Assembly (NCBI RefSeq): GCF_000149955.1
Contig: NC_030994.1
Location: 2,406,524 to 2,470,523, forward strand
DNA from: Fusarium oxysporum f. sp. lycopersici 4287
Taxonomy: Eukaryota; Ascomycota; Sordariomycetes; Hypocreales; Nectriaceae
DNA length: 64,000 nt
Reading direction: 5' to 3'
In this document: piece by piece, positions 12,337 through 21,016 of the stretch
Layout of the letters: every line of letters starts with the position of its first letter
Position numbering within the stretch: position 1 is the first letter of the stretch
The notes under the pieces: generated by a model
Databases searched by the model: none
Seen by the model: the letters and a program-made list of their open reading frames with translations, nothing else
What the model was told of the DNA's origin: nothing
Translations under genes and position numbers: made by a program

Positions 12337-14142
12337 CTACTCATCCATGGCCTCATCTACCTTTCGCTTTCCAATGCCCTTCTGGTTTCGCATATCTTCT
12401 GAACTAGCATACCCCTTTCTGATAGCATATCTCTCATTCTGCTCTTCAGGAGACTGCAGTTTAACTTTTTGCAGCAATGGCACGTAGCGGCCACCCATGC
12501 GACCACCGTTGCCACCCTCGTAGACAACTACACTGTTCGCCTGCTTGCCCGAGGGCTCAGGACGAGTGACATGCCTCGAGGGATCTTTGCTGCGCTGTGT
12601 AGATACCATTTGCAATAATTGGTTCGAGAGCAACTCGTCCAACTTGCGCTCCCGCCAATACGCCCACATACCATCCATGACACCAAAGGGACCAGGCTTG
12701 CTAAGCGCAGGGTCATCTGCAAGGTACACCCAGTCAAGGCCATCGGTCTTCTTCGCCGCGGGGTCAACGGGGGCAGCATCTAGACCAGGGAAGATGCAGT
12801 CCCAGAGCACTAGGGGCACTTCATCTGCCATGACATAGTTAGGCTTGCAGGGGTTGGCTTTAACGTCGAGCAGAGTCGTCACAACGTCAGGTGTCTCCAA
12901 CTTCTGACCTGCAAGGAAGAGTACAGCAACCATGTGACGAATCTGGTGCCACAAGAACGCGGACCCTCGGACGTTGAACGAGTACACCTTGGGGTACACG
13001 GTGCCATCGTTGGGCAAGCCTCCTGCAGGGACATACTGGGATCCAGAAAGATATGGCAAAGCTGAGCTGACGTCCTTGACCTCTTCGATATCGGCCTCGT
13101 AAATTGTGCGAACAAAGTTTGTGATCTGCTTTCCAGGGTCGATCTTGCAAAAGTTGCGGAAATCATGCTCGCCTTCGTAGCGCTTAGCCGCCTCGCGCAT
13201 CGCCTCAATGTCGAGCCAACCATTCCTTGCACCACCAGCGCTGGGTTCAGGAGTGAAAGCAGGTTGTGTAAAGAAATATCGGTATTGACGCTCGCGACAT
13301 GAGAAACGAGCGGAGAAGTCTGGTGGCGGAGACGGGCACCAGGCGAGGATGCGAATATCAGGGGGTAGAACACGGTTAAGTAGTCGAGGATATTGAAGCT
13401 CATCCTTGATATCATCGAAAGATGGTGTCTCCTCCACGGGTTCTTCTTCTGCGTTCTCTCCCGCTTGTTCGTCAACGACCATTGCCTCGCCTGCTTCACT
13501 TAGACGTCTTCGCTTTTTGGGTAGGGGCCTGTTGCTTCGAACTCGAAGGCCGATGACTTGGCCAAAGGCGCTGACTCCTTTGTCTGTGCGACCGCACTTT
13601 GAATACTCGCAGCAGTCAAAATCGACAATCCGTTCATCTTCGGGAAAGATGAGGCATGCTTTTGTGAGAGCATTCCACAGTTCCTCCTCAATCGATGGAG
13701 CGTTGGCCATGGCCTGAAACTCAAAGCCACCGTAATTCTTGCCCAGATACGCAAGTTTCAAGGCGATATATCGTGTAGAGTATTTGCTGGGATCCATCTT
13801 TCTCTTCCCCTTTGGTTTTGTCCTCTTGGCCTCATCTCCCTCTTCATTCTCAGGCTGATTCTCAGGTTTTGGTTCTGGCCCTGGAGCAGGTCGATTCCTG
13901 AGTTCAGCCTCAAGTTCCTTGACTTTCTGAATGAGACCGTTTTTGGTCCATGACTGATAATTCGACTCTGCAGACATGGTGAGGTACTTGGCACCTTTTG
14001 ACTGCACAGGAAGTTTTGAAGAATCACCACTTGATGATTTTTTTAGTTGAGGTTGGGGTTGCGAGAAATTTCGACTTTTGACTCGGCTGACTAGGCCTCC
14101 GGGCGAAGTTTGCCGCCCAAGACAACGGCCAAAGGGTCTCAT
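12337..14142 (-). CDS. DEG1: tRNA pseudouridine(38/39) synthase, PUS3/DEG1 family
   Basis: Single exon. From the first in-frame ATG (14142) the protein has 601 residues; a second ATG at 13977 would give 546. The enzyme turns uridine 38 and 39 of the tRNA anticodon stem into pseudouridine. The TruA-like fold is clear: IALKLAYLGKNYGGFEFQA, the catalytic block CGRTDKGVSAFGQVIGL with its Asp, then RILAWCPSPPPDFSARFSC, YEGEHDFRNFCKIDP and FLWHQIRHMVAVLFL. The GVSAFGQV and HDFRNFCKID wording points to PUS3 rather than PUS1. An acidic loop and a Lys-rich tail (RKVDEAMDE) look nuclear. The stretch between the two ATGs is rich in Arg, Ser and Gln with a single acidic residue, like a mitochondrial presequence; see findings. 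It is transcribed divergently from the GTPase gene, about 290 bases away. Confidence 0.92.
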   Translation of the reverse strand: MRPFGRCLGRQTSPGGLVSRVKSRNFSQPQPQLKKSSSGDSSKLPVQSKGAKYLTMSAESNYQSWTKNGLIQKVKELEAELRNRPAPGPEPKPENQPENEEGDEAKRTKPKGKRKMDPSKYSTRYIALKLAYLGKNYGGFEFQAMANAPSIEEELWNALTKACLIFPEDERIVDFDCCEYSKCGRTDKGVSAFGQVIGLRVRSNRPLPKKRRRLSEAGEAMVVDEQAGENAEEEPVEETPSFDDIKDELQYPRLLNRVLPPDIRILAWCPSPPPDFSARFSCRERQYRYFFTQPAFTPEPSAGGARNGWLDIEAMREAAKRYEGEHDFRNFCKIDPGKQITNFVRTIYEADIEEVKDVSSALPYLSGSQYVPAGGLPNDGTVYPKVYSFNVRGSAFLWHQIRHMVAVLFLAGQKLETPDVVTTLLDVKANPCKPNYVMADEVPLVLWDCIFPGLDAAPVDPAAKKTDGLDWVYLADDPALSKPGPFGVMDGMWAYWRERKLDELLSNQLLQMVSTQRSKDPSRHVTRPEPSGKQANSVVVYEGGNGGRMGGRYVPLLQKVKLQSPEEQNERYAIRKGYASSEDMRNQKGIGKRKVDEAMDE

Positions 14143-14431
14143 GAAGTTGGTGGGTTCCAATTTTGGACGATTATATGCAGACCCATCAGAGTTTACAAGT
14201 GGAAAAGGGCTTTGCTGCAGTTCGAGATGTGGCTTGTCTTGTAAATGTGGCTGTGCTAAACACGACGCCACAGTTGGGGGTATACTGATAAGTTACGTAC
14301 AGCTCTCATCTCATCTCTATCTCTGGCATTCATTTAATAGACGCCATATCTGCTCCTCTCGAGCTGGTCATTTTCCATACATCAAACTTGAATATAAGCA
14401 TATTAACGACTTTAGCACTCTCACATGCAAA
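14143..14431. promoter_or_regulatory. Shared divergent promoter region, PUS3 and Rho-like GTPase
   Basis: The 289 bases between the two start codons must hold both promoters. TATA-like or AT-rich strings (CATTTAATAG near 14331, AATATAAGCATATTAA near 14391) lie on the GTPase side. No defined binding site was recognised. Confidence 0.45.
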
Positions 14432-15010
14432 ATGGACCCCGAGGTGATCAAGATTCTCCTTGTAGGCGATGAAAAGTGCGGCAAGACGACCTTTCTCTCG
14501 TATGTAGTCTAAATTCCTCCATCGATTCCTCGACGTATCATACTAAATCCATATCCTCAGCCGACTCAGTGCAGGTGAAAAAGCCAACCCGATTCCCATG
14601 CTCCGTGATATGGATCAACCTTTCATCTTCGGTATTCAGACAGGAGCCAAAAAGTTTCAATTCGAGTTCTTCGACACATCATGTCCTGATAACTGGAGGA
14701 CCCTTGACCCTGATGCCATTGTCATTTGTTACGACATCAGCCAACGATTGAGTTTGATCAATATGCAGAGATATGTAAGTGCTCCATAAACGGTACCAAG
14801 CATGCAACTCAGATTTGATAGTGGAAAGACGAAATCAAGAGATCGTTTCAACGCATCGATACCCTTCCCCTTATCATCCTTGGGCTGAAGCGTGATCTGA
14901 GATCGGAGCAAGATCCAAACGGAATTATATATCCGCAAGAAGGATACCAGGTTGCGCAAACTCTGCGAGCTGATCGATATGTTGAGTGTTCGGCAGTTAC
15001 TGGAGAGCTA
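14432..15010 (+). pseudogene. Atypical Rho-like small GTPase, 3' end lost at a copia fragment and gap
   Basis: Three exons can be read: 14432-14499, 14561-14774 and 14822 to about 15000. P-loop GDEKCGKT is present (G1). The Rho-like order follows: FGIQTGAKKFQFEFFDTS, ...IVICYDISQRLSLINMQRY, WKDEIKRSFQRIDTLPLIIL and YVECSAVTGE (G5). Two motifs are not canonical. The G3 position DTAGQE reads DTSCPDNW, so the catalytic Gln is missing; and no clear switch I Thr is seen. G4 is GLKRDLR, close to the Rho xKxDLR form. After VTGE the homology stops and a Ty1/copia RNase H reading frame takes over, followed by the N gap. The C-terminal helix and CAAX box are therefore not visible. It may be a disrupted gene, or an intact gene spoiled by assembly at a repeat; I call it broken on what is present. 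Confidence 0.7.
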
Positions 15011-15146
15011 GCAAGCAGGACACAGTCACCACATCCACAACAGAGGCAGAGCTCCTAGCCCTGGCACAGGCTGCTAAGGAATCCCTCTATGTGAGTCGGC
15101 TGTTGAAAGAGCTTACAGTTCAGATGGATGATCCGACTATCCGTGA
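14995..15146 (+). mobile_element. Ty1/copia retrotransposon fragment (RNase H region)
   Basis: In the frame starting near 14986 the translation reads WRASKQDTVTTSTTEAELLAL and then AQAAKESLYVSRLLKEL. This is the hallmark of the copia-type RNase H: SKKQxTVxxSTTEAEYxAL followed by the helix with LxxLLxEL. Only about 50 residues are present before the run of Ns. No LTR, integrase or reverse transcriptase part is visible on this side. The element joins the GTPase coding sequence within roughly 14990-15010, where both frames can be read, so the exact junction cannot be set. Confidence 0.8.
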
Positions 15147-15908
15147 NNNNNNNNNNNNNNNNNNNNNNNNNNNNNNNNNNNNNNNNNNNNNNNNNNNNNN
15201 NNNNNNNNNNNNNNNNNNNNNNNNNNNNNNNNNNNNNNNNNNNNNNNNNNNNNNNNNNNNNNNNNNNNNNNNNNNNNNNNNNNNNNNNNNNNNNNNNNNN
15301 NNNNNNNNNNNNNNNNNNNNNNNNNNNNNNNNNNNNNNNNNNNNNNNNNNNNNNNNNNNNNNNNNNNNNNNNNNNNNNNNNNNNNNNNNNNNNNNNNNNN
15401 NNNNNNNNNNNNNNNNNNNNNNNNNNNNNNNNNNNNNNNNNNNNNNNNNNNNNNNNNNNNNNNNNNNNNNNNNNNNNNNNNNNNNNNNNNNNNNNNNNNN
15501 NNNNNNNNNNNNNNNNNNNNNNNNNNNNNNNNNNNNNNNNNNNNNNNNNNNNNNNNNNNNNNNNNNNNNNNNNNNNNNNNNNNNNNNNNNNNNNNNNNNN
15601 NNNNNNNNNNNNNNNNNNNNNNNNNNNNNNNNNNNNNNNNNNNNNNNNNNNNNNNNNNNNNNNNNNNNNNNNNNNNNNNNNNNNNNNNNNNNNNNNNNNN
15701 NNNNNNNNNNNNNNNNNNNNNNNNNNNNNNNNNNNNNNNNNNNNNNNNNNNNNNNNNNNNNNNNNNNNNNNNNNNNNNNNNNNNNNNNNNNNNNNNNNNN
15801 NNNNNNNNNNNNNNNNNNNNNNNNNNNNNNNNNNNNNNNNNNNNNNNNNNNNNNNNNNNNNNNNNNNNNNNNNNNNNNNNNNNNNNNNNNNNNNNNNNNN
15901 NNNNNNNN
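15147..15908. other. Assembly gap (762 Ns)
   Basis: An uninterrupted run of 762 N. It begins inside copia coding sequence, so a collapsed or unresolved repeat is the likely reason for the gap. The true length may differ greatly from 762. Confidence 0.99.
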
Positions 15909-18546
15909 ACACTGGAGGGTTCCGTTTTCTCTTCTTTTTTACACTGCAGCTTGTTCCTTTACGATCTGGCTTCTGCTACCTTGTGTGAATTTTGGACGTG
16001 GTTTCTTATTGGGCAAAGCTAATACGTGAAGTTGAATGCGGTGTATTTTTGCATGTGAGTCTGGCTAAAAGCTGGGGAAGACTTTGGACACACGTCAGAG
16101 TGCATCACTTTATACCTTTCTTTTCTTTTTTCCCGTCCAATGAATTCTTATCATACATCGAACCAATAAGGGGTTTCAATTATTAGGAGAGAAACCGAGA
16201 GATATCCGCTAAGGTTGAGGAGCATCTTGAACATGTACCGGTAGCGGTAGTATGCATATACAGGATCCAATAGGGAGTCATATGATGCCCAATGGCATCA
16301 TCAAGTAGGACAATATGTCGAATTGACAAATTATCTGTCTTAGCTCTTTGCGTGCCACTATGTTCGAAGAAGGAGGTCGCGTGCATCTCCACAGGAAAAG
16401 GCATGCATGCAAGCCACTGTTCCAGAACAAAGGTTGACCGATGCCGGCCACATCAGAAGAACAGGAAGCTAGAAGCCTCGATAAGTTCCAGGCTGAGACA
16501 ATGGTTATGTTTGTTTGTACCTCGTCGTGGAATTTGGACATGGGAGAACAGCCAAGTACCTCAAGCAGTAGTGATTTTTTTGGTCTCGTAAAGCGCCATG
16601 TTAAGAGAATAGTTTCTGGCTGTTCTTCTGAGAACGAACACCTAATGATTTGGGTTGGTACAGATCAAATGACTGACAACCCCTGCCAGGCTGAGCATCC
16701 AATGTCGTACAGTTCAAGCAAAAGAGTTTATTGGCACCTTATTCACGGCGTTACGGAGAAAGTTGTTTGGCGGGAGTACCGAGTTTTCCTCTACAACTGC
16801 AGAGAATACAATACCAGAAAAAGAACAGAACGGGATATTCGGATTATGATATGGCGGTATGCAACCGCTATCCCTGCTTGAAAATACTTTCAGTATCTTT
16901 TTATCTCTCATAAATCGATGACCACGGGGGTTCTTAAATGGCGGAACGGGAGAGTTCCAGATGCCCTGACTCTATCCGTAGAGTACCCTGGATACATGAG
17001 AATTGGCGGGGGTGGGTACAAGTCAGCCATGTATAGGTACCTCTGGCTTTTCGAGTTTCAGGTTAATTAGGTACCTATCTTCGAGAGTTATTAGAAGAAA
17101 ATCCGATATGCAACATAACATAGCTCTGTCAAGCTAAGAACTTGATATAATCCATACTGTAAGTAAAGAATGAGATATCGCAAAGTATCAGATATATCTA
17201 AATCGGAAAGTACCAGGCGTCAGTTGTGTCTTAGTATTTTTTAGTAAGTTTACCTTGTGGGAATGTCAACTTGGCGGGTGCCGCCATGTCATCATCTTTT
17301 TGGTTGCTGGAGGGTTCCCCCGATCACCTCATGTACCAGGCTCTAATAAATCATCCATTTACAAGCTCAACTTTGACAATGAGCACAACGGATACTTTCT
17401 GATTTGACCATAAACTCAGCCTGTCCAACTTGACCCTCTTCCACAAAGGTTATATTTGCTCACTACCTACAAAAGCATTCAACATCTCACACAATGGGTC
17501 TGTGATCTCCTTCCACTCCCCATCATCTCCACTCCTCCACCCGGGGACTGCCCGTCGTTACGACCATCGCGCGCCATCCTCGACTATTATTTCGTCGATT
17601 GTCGCTTGGCTTTTGTTCTTCTGGGAGTCTCCCTTCGTCAACATCTTCTCCTTGGAGACAATTTCCGGCTACCTTCACTGTCGAGCGCCTCATAGTAAAT
17701 ATTGTCTGCTCGAAAAATCACACTGCCTCCGACACCGGCAGACCGTCTGTTTACTTGGAGATCCCTGCCCTGTCATCCGGCTTCTGAGCACTGAACACTG
17801 AGCCTGAGCCGCCTGCTCCAGCACAGCACAGTGACGTCGATTTGGCCCTGCCTGTCCGACTCTCCTGTGCGTCAACTTCGGCCCTGAATCCCTGTTGGTC
17901 CGCCAAAACGGTATCTGGACGCAGCCATCCAAATTCCCCAATTCTGTCAATAATAGCATCGGCTACAGCGTTCACGGCTTCGCATTGCATTACCGTGCCG
18001 TACCGGACACTGCTTGCTTGCTTGCCAGGCCAGGCCAGGCTAGCCAACTCTTGCAGCACGGTTCGACACTTGAACGACCTATTTCCAATCACACCTCCGC
18101 TAAATCCACAAGCTCCCCACCCCACACACTGCCGTTGCTGCGCTCCAAGAACCCGGGGCTGCCATTGACAGAGGCCGAGTTTAAAAAAATTCACAATAGG
18201 ACGTCAACACAGTTTAAACTTGCAACCTTTCAACCCAGCCTCAATTTCGATCTCGACTGGCTTCAGTCTTACTCCGACCTGTTTCGGATTGTCTCAGGTC
18301 TTCTCCATCTCTGCTTTGTCTCATCAACAGCAGTCGAAACTCCATTCCACCGCTTAGAAGCTCTTGACTCGGTCTCGTTTCCCCCTCAGAGGGTAAAAAA
18401 AAAAAAACTACGTACTCACCCCTCCGATTCGGGGCCCCTCCGCATCCGTTTTCCGCTTCCGTCCTTCGCCGCATCAAAACTTTTTGCTCTTCTAGCCGAC
18501 AGCAACCTTCACCTCTACCACAAACCGACACAACTTCACCTTCACC
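15909..18546. other. Intergenic; right half is the leader of the PRPP synthetase gene
   Basis: No recognisable protein. A 146-codon ATG frame at 16441-16881 has no family features and is not called. I looked for copia sequence or the lost GTPase 3' end just right of the gap and found neither by eye. From about 17400 the plus strand becomes C/T-rich, as in a fungal 5' leader, with TGCT and AGGCC short repeats near 18011-18040. Confidence 0.55.
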
Positions 18547-19932
18547 ATGGTGCGCAATATTGTTGTTCTGGGAGGCAACTCCCACCCGCAACTCACAGAA
18601 AATGTCTGCCAAATTCTTGGTGTTCCGGCAAGCAATCGCATTCTTGGAAAATTCTCTGGCGGCGAGAGCCGTTGCGAAATCAAGGACTCAGTTCGCGGCA
18701 AAGATGTCTACATCATACAATCTGGCTCCGGCAATGTAAACGACAACCTCATCGATCTCTGTATCATGATCTCAGCCTGCAAGACTGGCTCTGCGAAACG
18801 AGTCACCGCCGTTGTCCCACTCTTCCCTTATTCGCGACAACCCGACTGGCCCTATAACAAAGCCGGCGCACCTTTGTCGCAGATCTCTGGTGCTTCCAAA
18901 GACTACACATTTGAGAGTGTTCCTCCCACGCCTCGTCCAGGTGGCCCTAAGTCAGCTGGCCTGCCCAATGGTGTCAACAACTTGACCGAGAAGCTCTCAA
19001 AAACAGCTCTCGCAAACGAGGGCGCGACAAATGGTGCTAACGGCAATAATGGCGTCTTCAGCACTCCTCGTCGCTCAGACACCATCTCGAGCAGCACCTC
19101 TGAGGCCCGTGGACACCACGCAGAGAACTCGACCTCTTCCCAGAGGAATGCTTACACCACTCACGACTATGAGAACCAGTCAAACATCTCTGCTTTCCAG
19201 CCTAAGCCTGGCTACAAGCAGTGGATCGCTCAGGCTGGTACTCTCGTTGCCGACTTGCTCACCTGCGCCGGTGCCGATCATATTATCACGATGGACTTGC
19301 ACGATCCTCAGTATCAGGGCTTCTTCGACATTCCTGTCGATAACCTGTACGGAAAGGCGCTACTCCAGAACTACATCCAATCTCAAATTCCTAATCACCA
19401 CACCGCTGTCATTGTGTCTCCCGATGCTGGAGGTGCAAAGCGAGCTACTTTGATTGCGGACAGTCTCAAGACTGACTTTGCTCTGATTCACAAGGTAATA
19501 CCACAGAATTCTGATTTTGCTGCTTTTGAAAACTCATGTCTTGCTACAAAGGAGCGACGGCCCATTCGATTTACCGAGCATCGTAACGCCAGTATGATGC
19601 TAGTTGGAGATGTGTCAAACCGCATCTGCATTCTAGTTGACGACATTGTCGATACTGGTAACACGATCACGCGTGCTGCGAAGCTTCTGAAGAAGGAGGG
19701 CGCTACTCAAGTCTATGCCCTCGTCACCCACGGTGTCTTCAGTGGCGACGCTATCGCTCGCATCAATGCTTCTGCCATTGACAAGATGCTTGTAACCAAC
19801 TCTGTTCCTCAAAACGAGCATCGTCGTCTTTGCCCTAAGCTTGAGGTACTCGATATCTCGGCCGTTTTTGCTGAGGCTATCCGTCGTGTTCATCACGGCG
19901 AGTCTATCAGCGTCCTTTTCCAGCACAACTAG
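18547..19932 (+). CDS. PRS1: Ribose-phosphate pyrophosphokinase with fungal NHR insertion (PRS1-type)
   Basis: Two exons, 18547-19494 and 19552-19932, 442 residues. The enzyme makes PRPP from ribose-5-phosphate and ATP for purine, pyrimidine, His and Trp synthesis. Seen: NSHPQLTENVCQILG, the FSGGESRCEI loop, DVYIIQSGSGNVNDNLIDL, GADHIITMDLHDPQYQGFF and the PRPP loop VDDIVDTGNTITRAAKLL. Between FPYSRQP (residue 98) and the helix near 224 lies an insert of about 125 residues, rich in Ser, Asn and Gly. Such a non-homologous region marks yeast Prs1/Prs5, which work in heteromers and in cell-wall integrity. The first His of the catalytic DLHA appears as DLHDP. The intron (57 nt) is a multiple of three and stop-free; I remove it because IHK joined to ERRPIRF restores the family sequence. 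Confidence 0.92.
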   Translation: MVRNIVVLGGNSHPQLTENVCQILGVPASNRILGKFSGGESRCEIKDSVRGKDVYIIQSGSGNVNDNLIDLCIMISACKTGSAKRVTAVVPLFPYSRQPDWPYNKAGAPLSQISGASKDYTFESVPPTPRPGGPKSAGLPNGVNNLTEKLSKTALANEGATNGANGNNGVFSTPRRSDTISSSTSEARGHHAENSTSSQRNAYTTHDYENQSNISAFQPKPGYKQWIAQAGTLVADLLTCAGADHIITMDLHDPQYQGFFDIPVDNLYGKALLQNYIQSQIPNHHTAVIVSPDAGGAKRATLIADSLKTDFALIHKVIPQNSDFAAFENSCLATKERRPIRFTEHRNASMMLVGDVSNRICILVDDIVDTGNTITRAAKLLKKEGATQVYALVTHGVFSGDAIARINASAIDKMLVTNSVPQNEHRRLCPKLEVLDISAVFAEAIRRVHHGESISVLFQHN

Positions 19933-21016
19933 AGTGCTGGAAGCGCACTTACGGTTTGTCAACAGGATTTCATCTACTCAAATCATGTGAGGGCTCGTTT
20001 CCTCATGAATAGCACCACGTCGAGATTACTGGGTACCCGTGTTTTCACGGGACATATCCCTCTGCCACGGATGTCGCAAAGTTTATCCCGAGTTGCGACG
20101 CGCTGAAATGATATGGGATATTTTCGTTTTGGAGTTTACCGGGGAGCTTCTGCATCATACTGCATTCGCCGTCCGCCAGATTTGGTTTGCTGGCGTTTCT
20201 TTTTCTCTAAAAATTTCCCATTTACACTCACCAAACAACATCGATAAGGTACTTGGACCGGCACACGACAGTGTGAAACGAAGATTATGGGAGGGAGGGA
20301 TTTGGTTGAACGACTGCAGCGCGGGTTGGGGCACGGGTTAACTTGCTTTCTGCTATGCTGCACAATTTCACCTATTCCTTAGCCTGGACTACCGTGTTCT
20401 CCTTTCCTGGGACCTAATTCTTCTCTTTGCTCTACACAATCTTTCCTAAACATCTGTCTTGGGGTAATACCTGTATTTCTTACCTTTCGAGGTTGGAAAA
20501 AGAGTGGTATGCTTGGAGATATAAACCAAAGGACATTTCTCGGAGATTCGGTTCTCTCATCCTAGTCCTGCAAATGCATAGAAGTAAAATCAAAACGTAG
20601 ACATTTGGATCAACCAAAAGTAGACAGGTGCTGGCCTAGTTGCTGTGCTGTGACGGGAGACTAGGTCGGCGGTTCAGTTAGCCTTGCAAATGGCGATGCT
20701 GTCAAAAAGTTCAAGAAATAAATATAAAAAAAAAATGTTAAATATGTCACTTCATGCTGTTCCGGAATCTCGATCGTAAGACGAAAACTAGATAGTTCCA
20801 TCACCAGTCAAGTGAGCAAGTATAGTTATGAAGAGAAATATCATAGTAGAAAGGTTTTTATTACTACCTATGATCTACTTACTGGATGTCCCGAGTCTGG
20901 TTCTCAGCTAACTCCCCTATTGGAAAAACAAGAGTACTCATAACTCGTAATTCGTGACAAGGCGGGCACATATTCTCTATATCTGTCAGAAAAGGGTCCC
21001 CAATTTGTTGATGCCA
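19933..21016. other. Convergent intergenic region (3' UTRs)
   Basis: Lies between the 3' ends of the PRPP synthetase and PARP-E2 genes. It holds an A-rich tract near 20716-20750 (AAATAAATATAAAAAA), plausible as poly(A) signal material. No coding sequence seen. Confidence 0.6.

Noticed and set aside
15909..16190. Right flank of the gap as copia LTR or GTPase 3' end
   Set aside because: No terminal inverted TG...CA repeat, RNase H or GTPase sequence could be recognised by eye.
16441..16881. 146-codon ATG frame right of the gap
   Set aside because: No family motif, no codon bias and no splice support.
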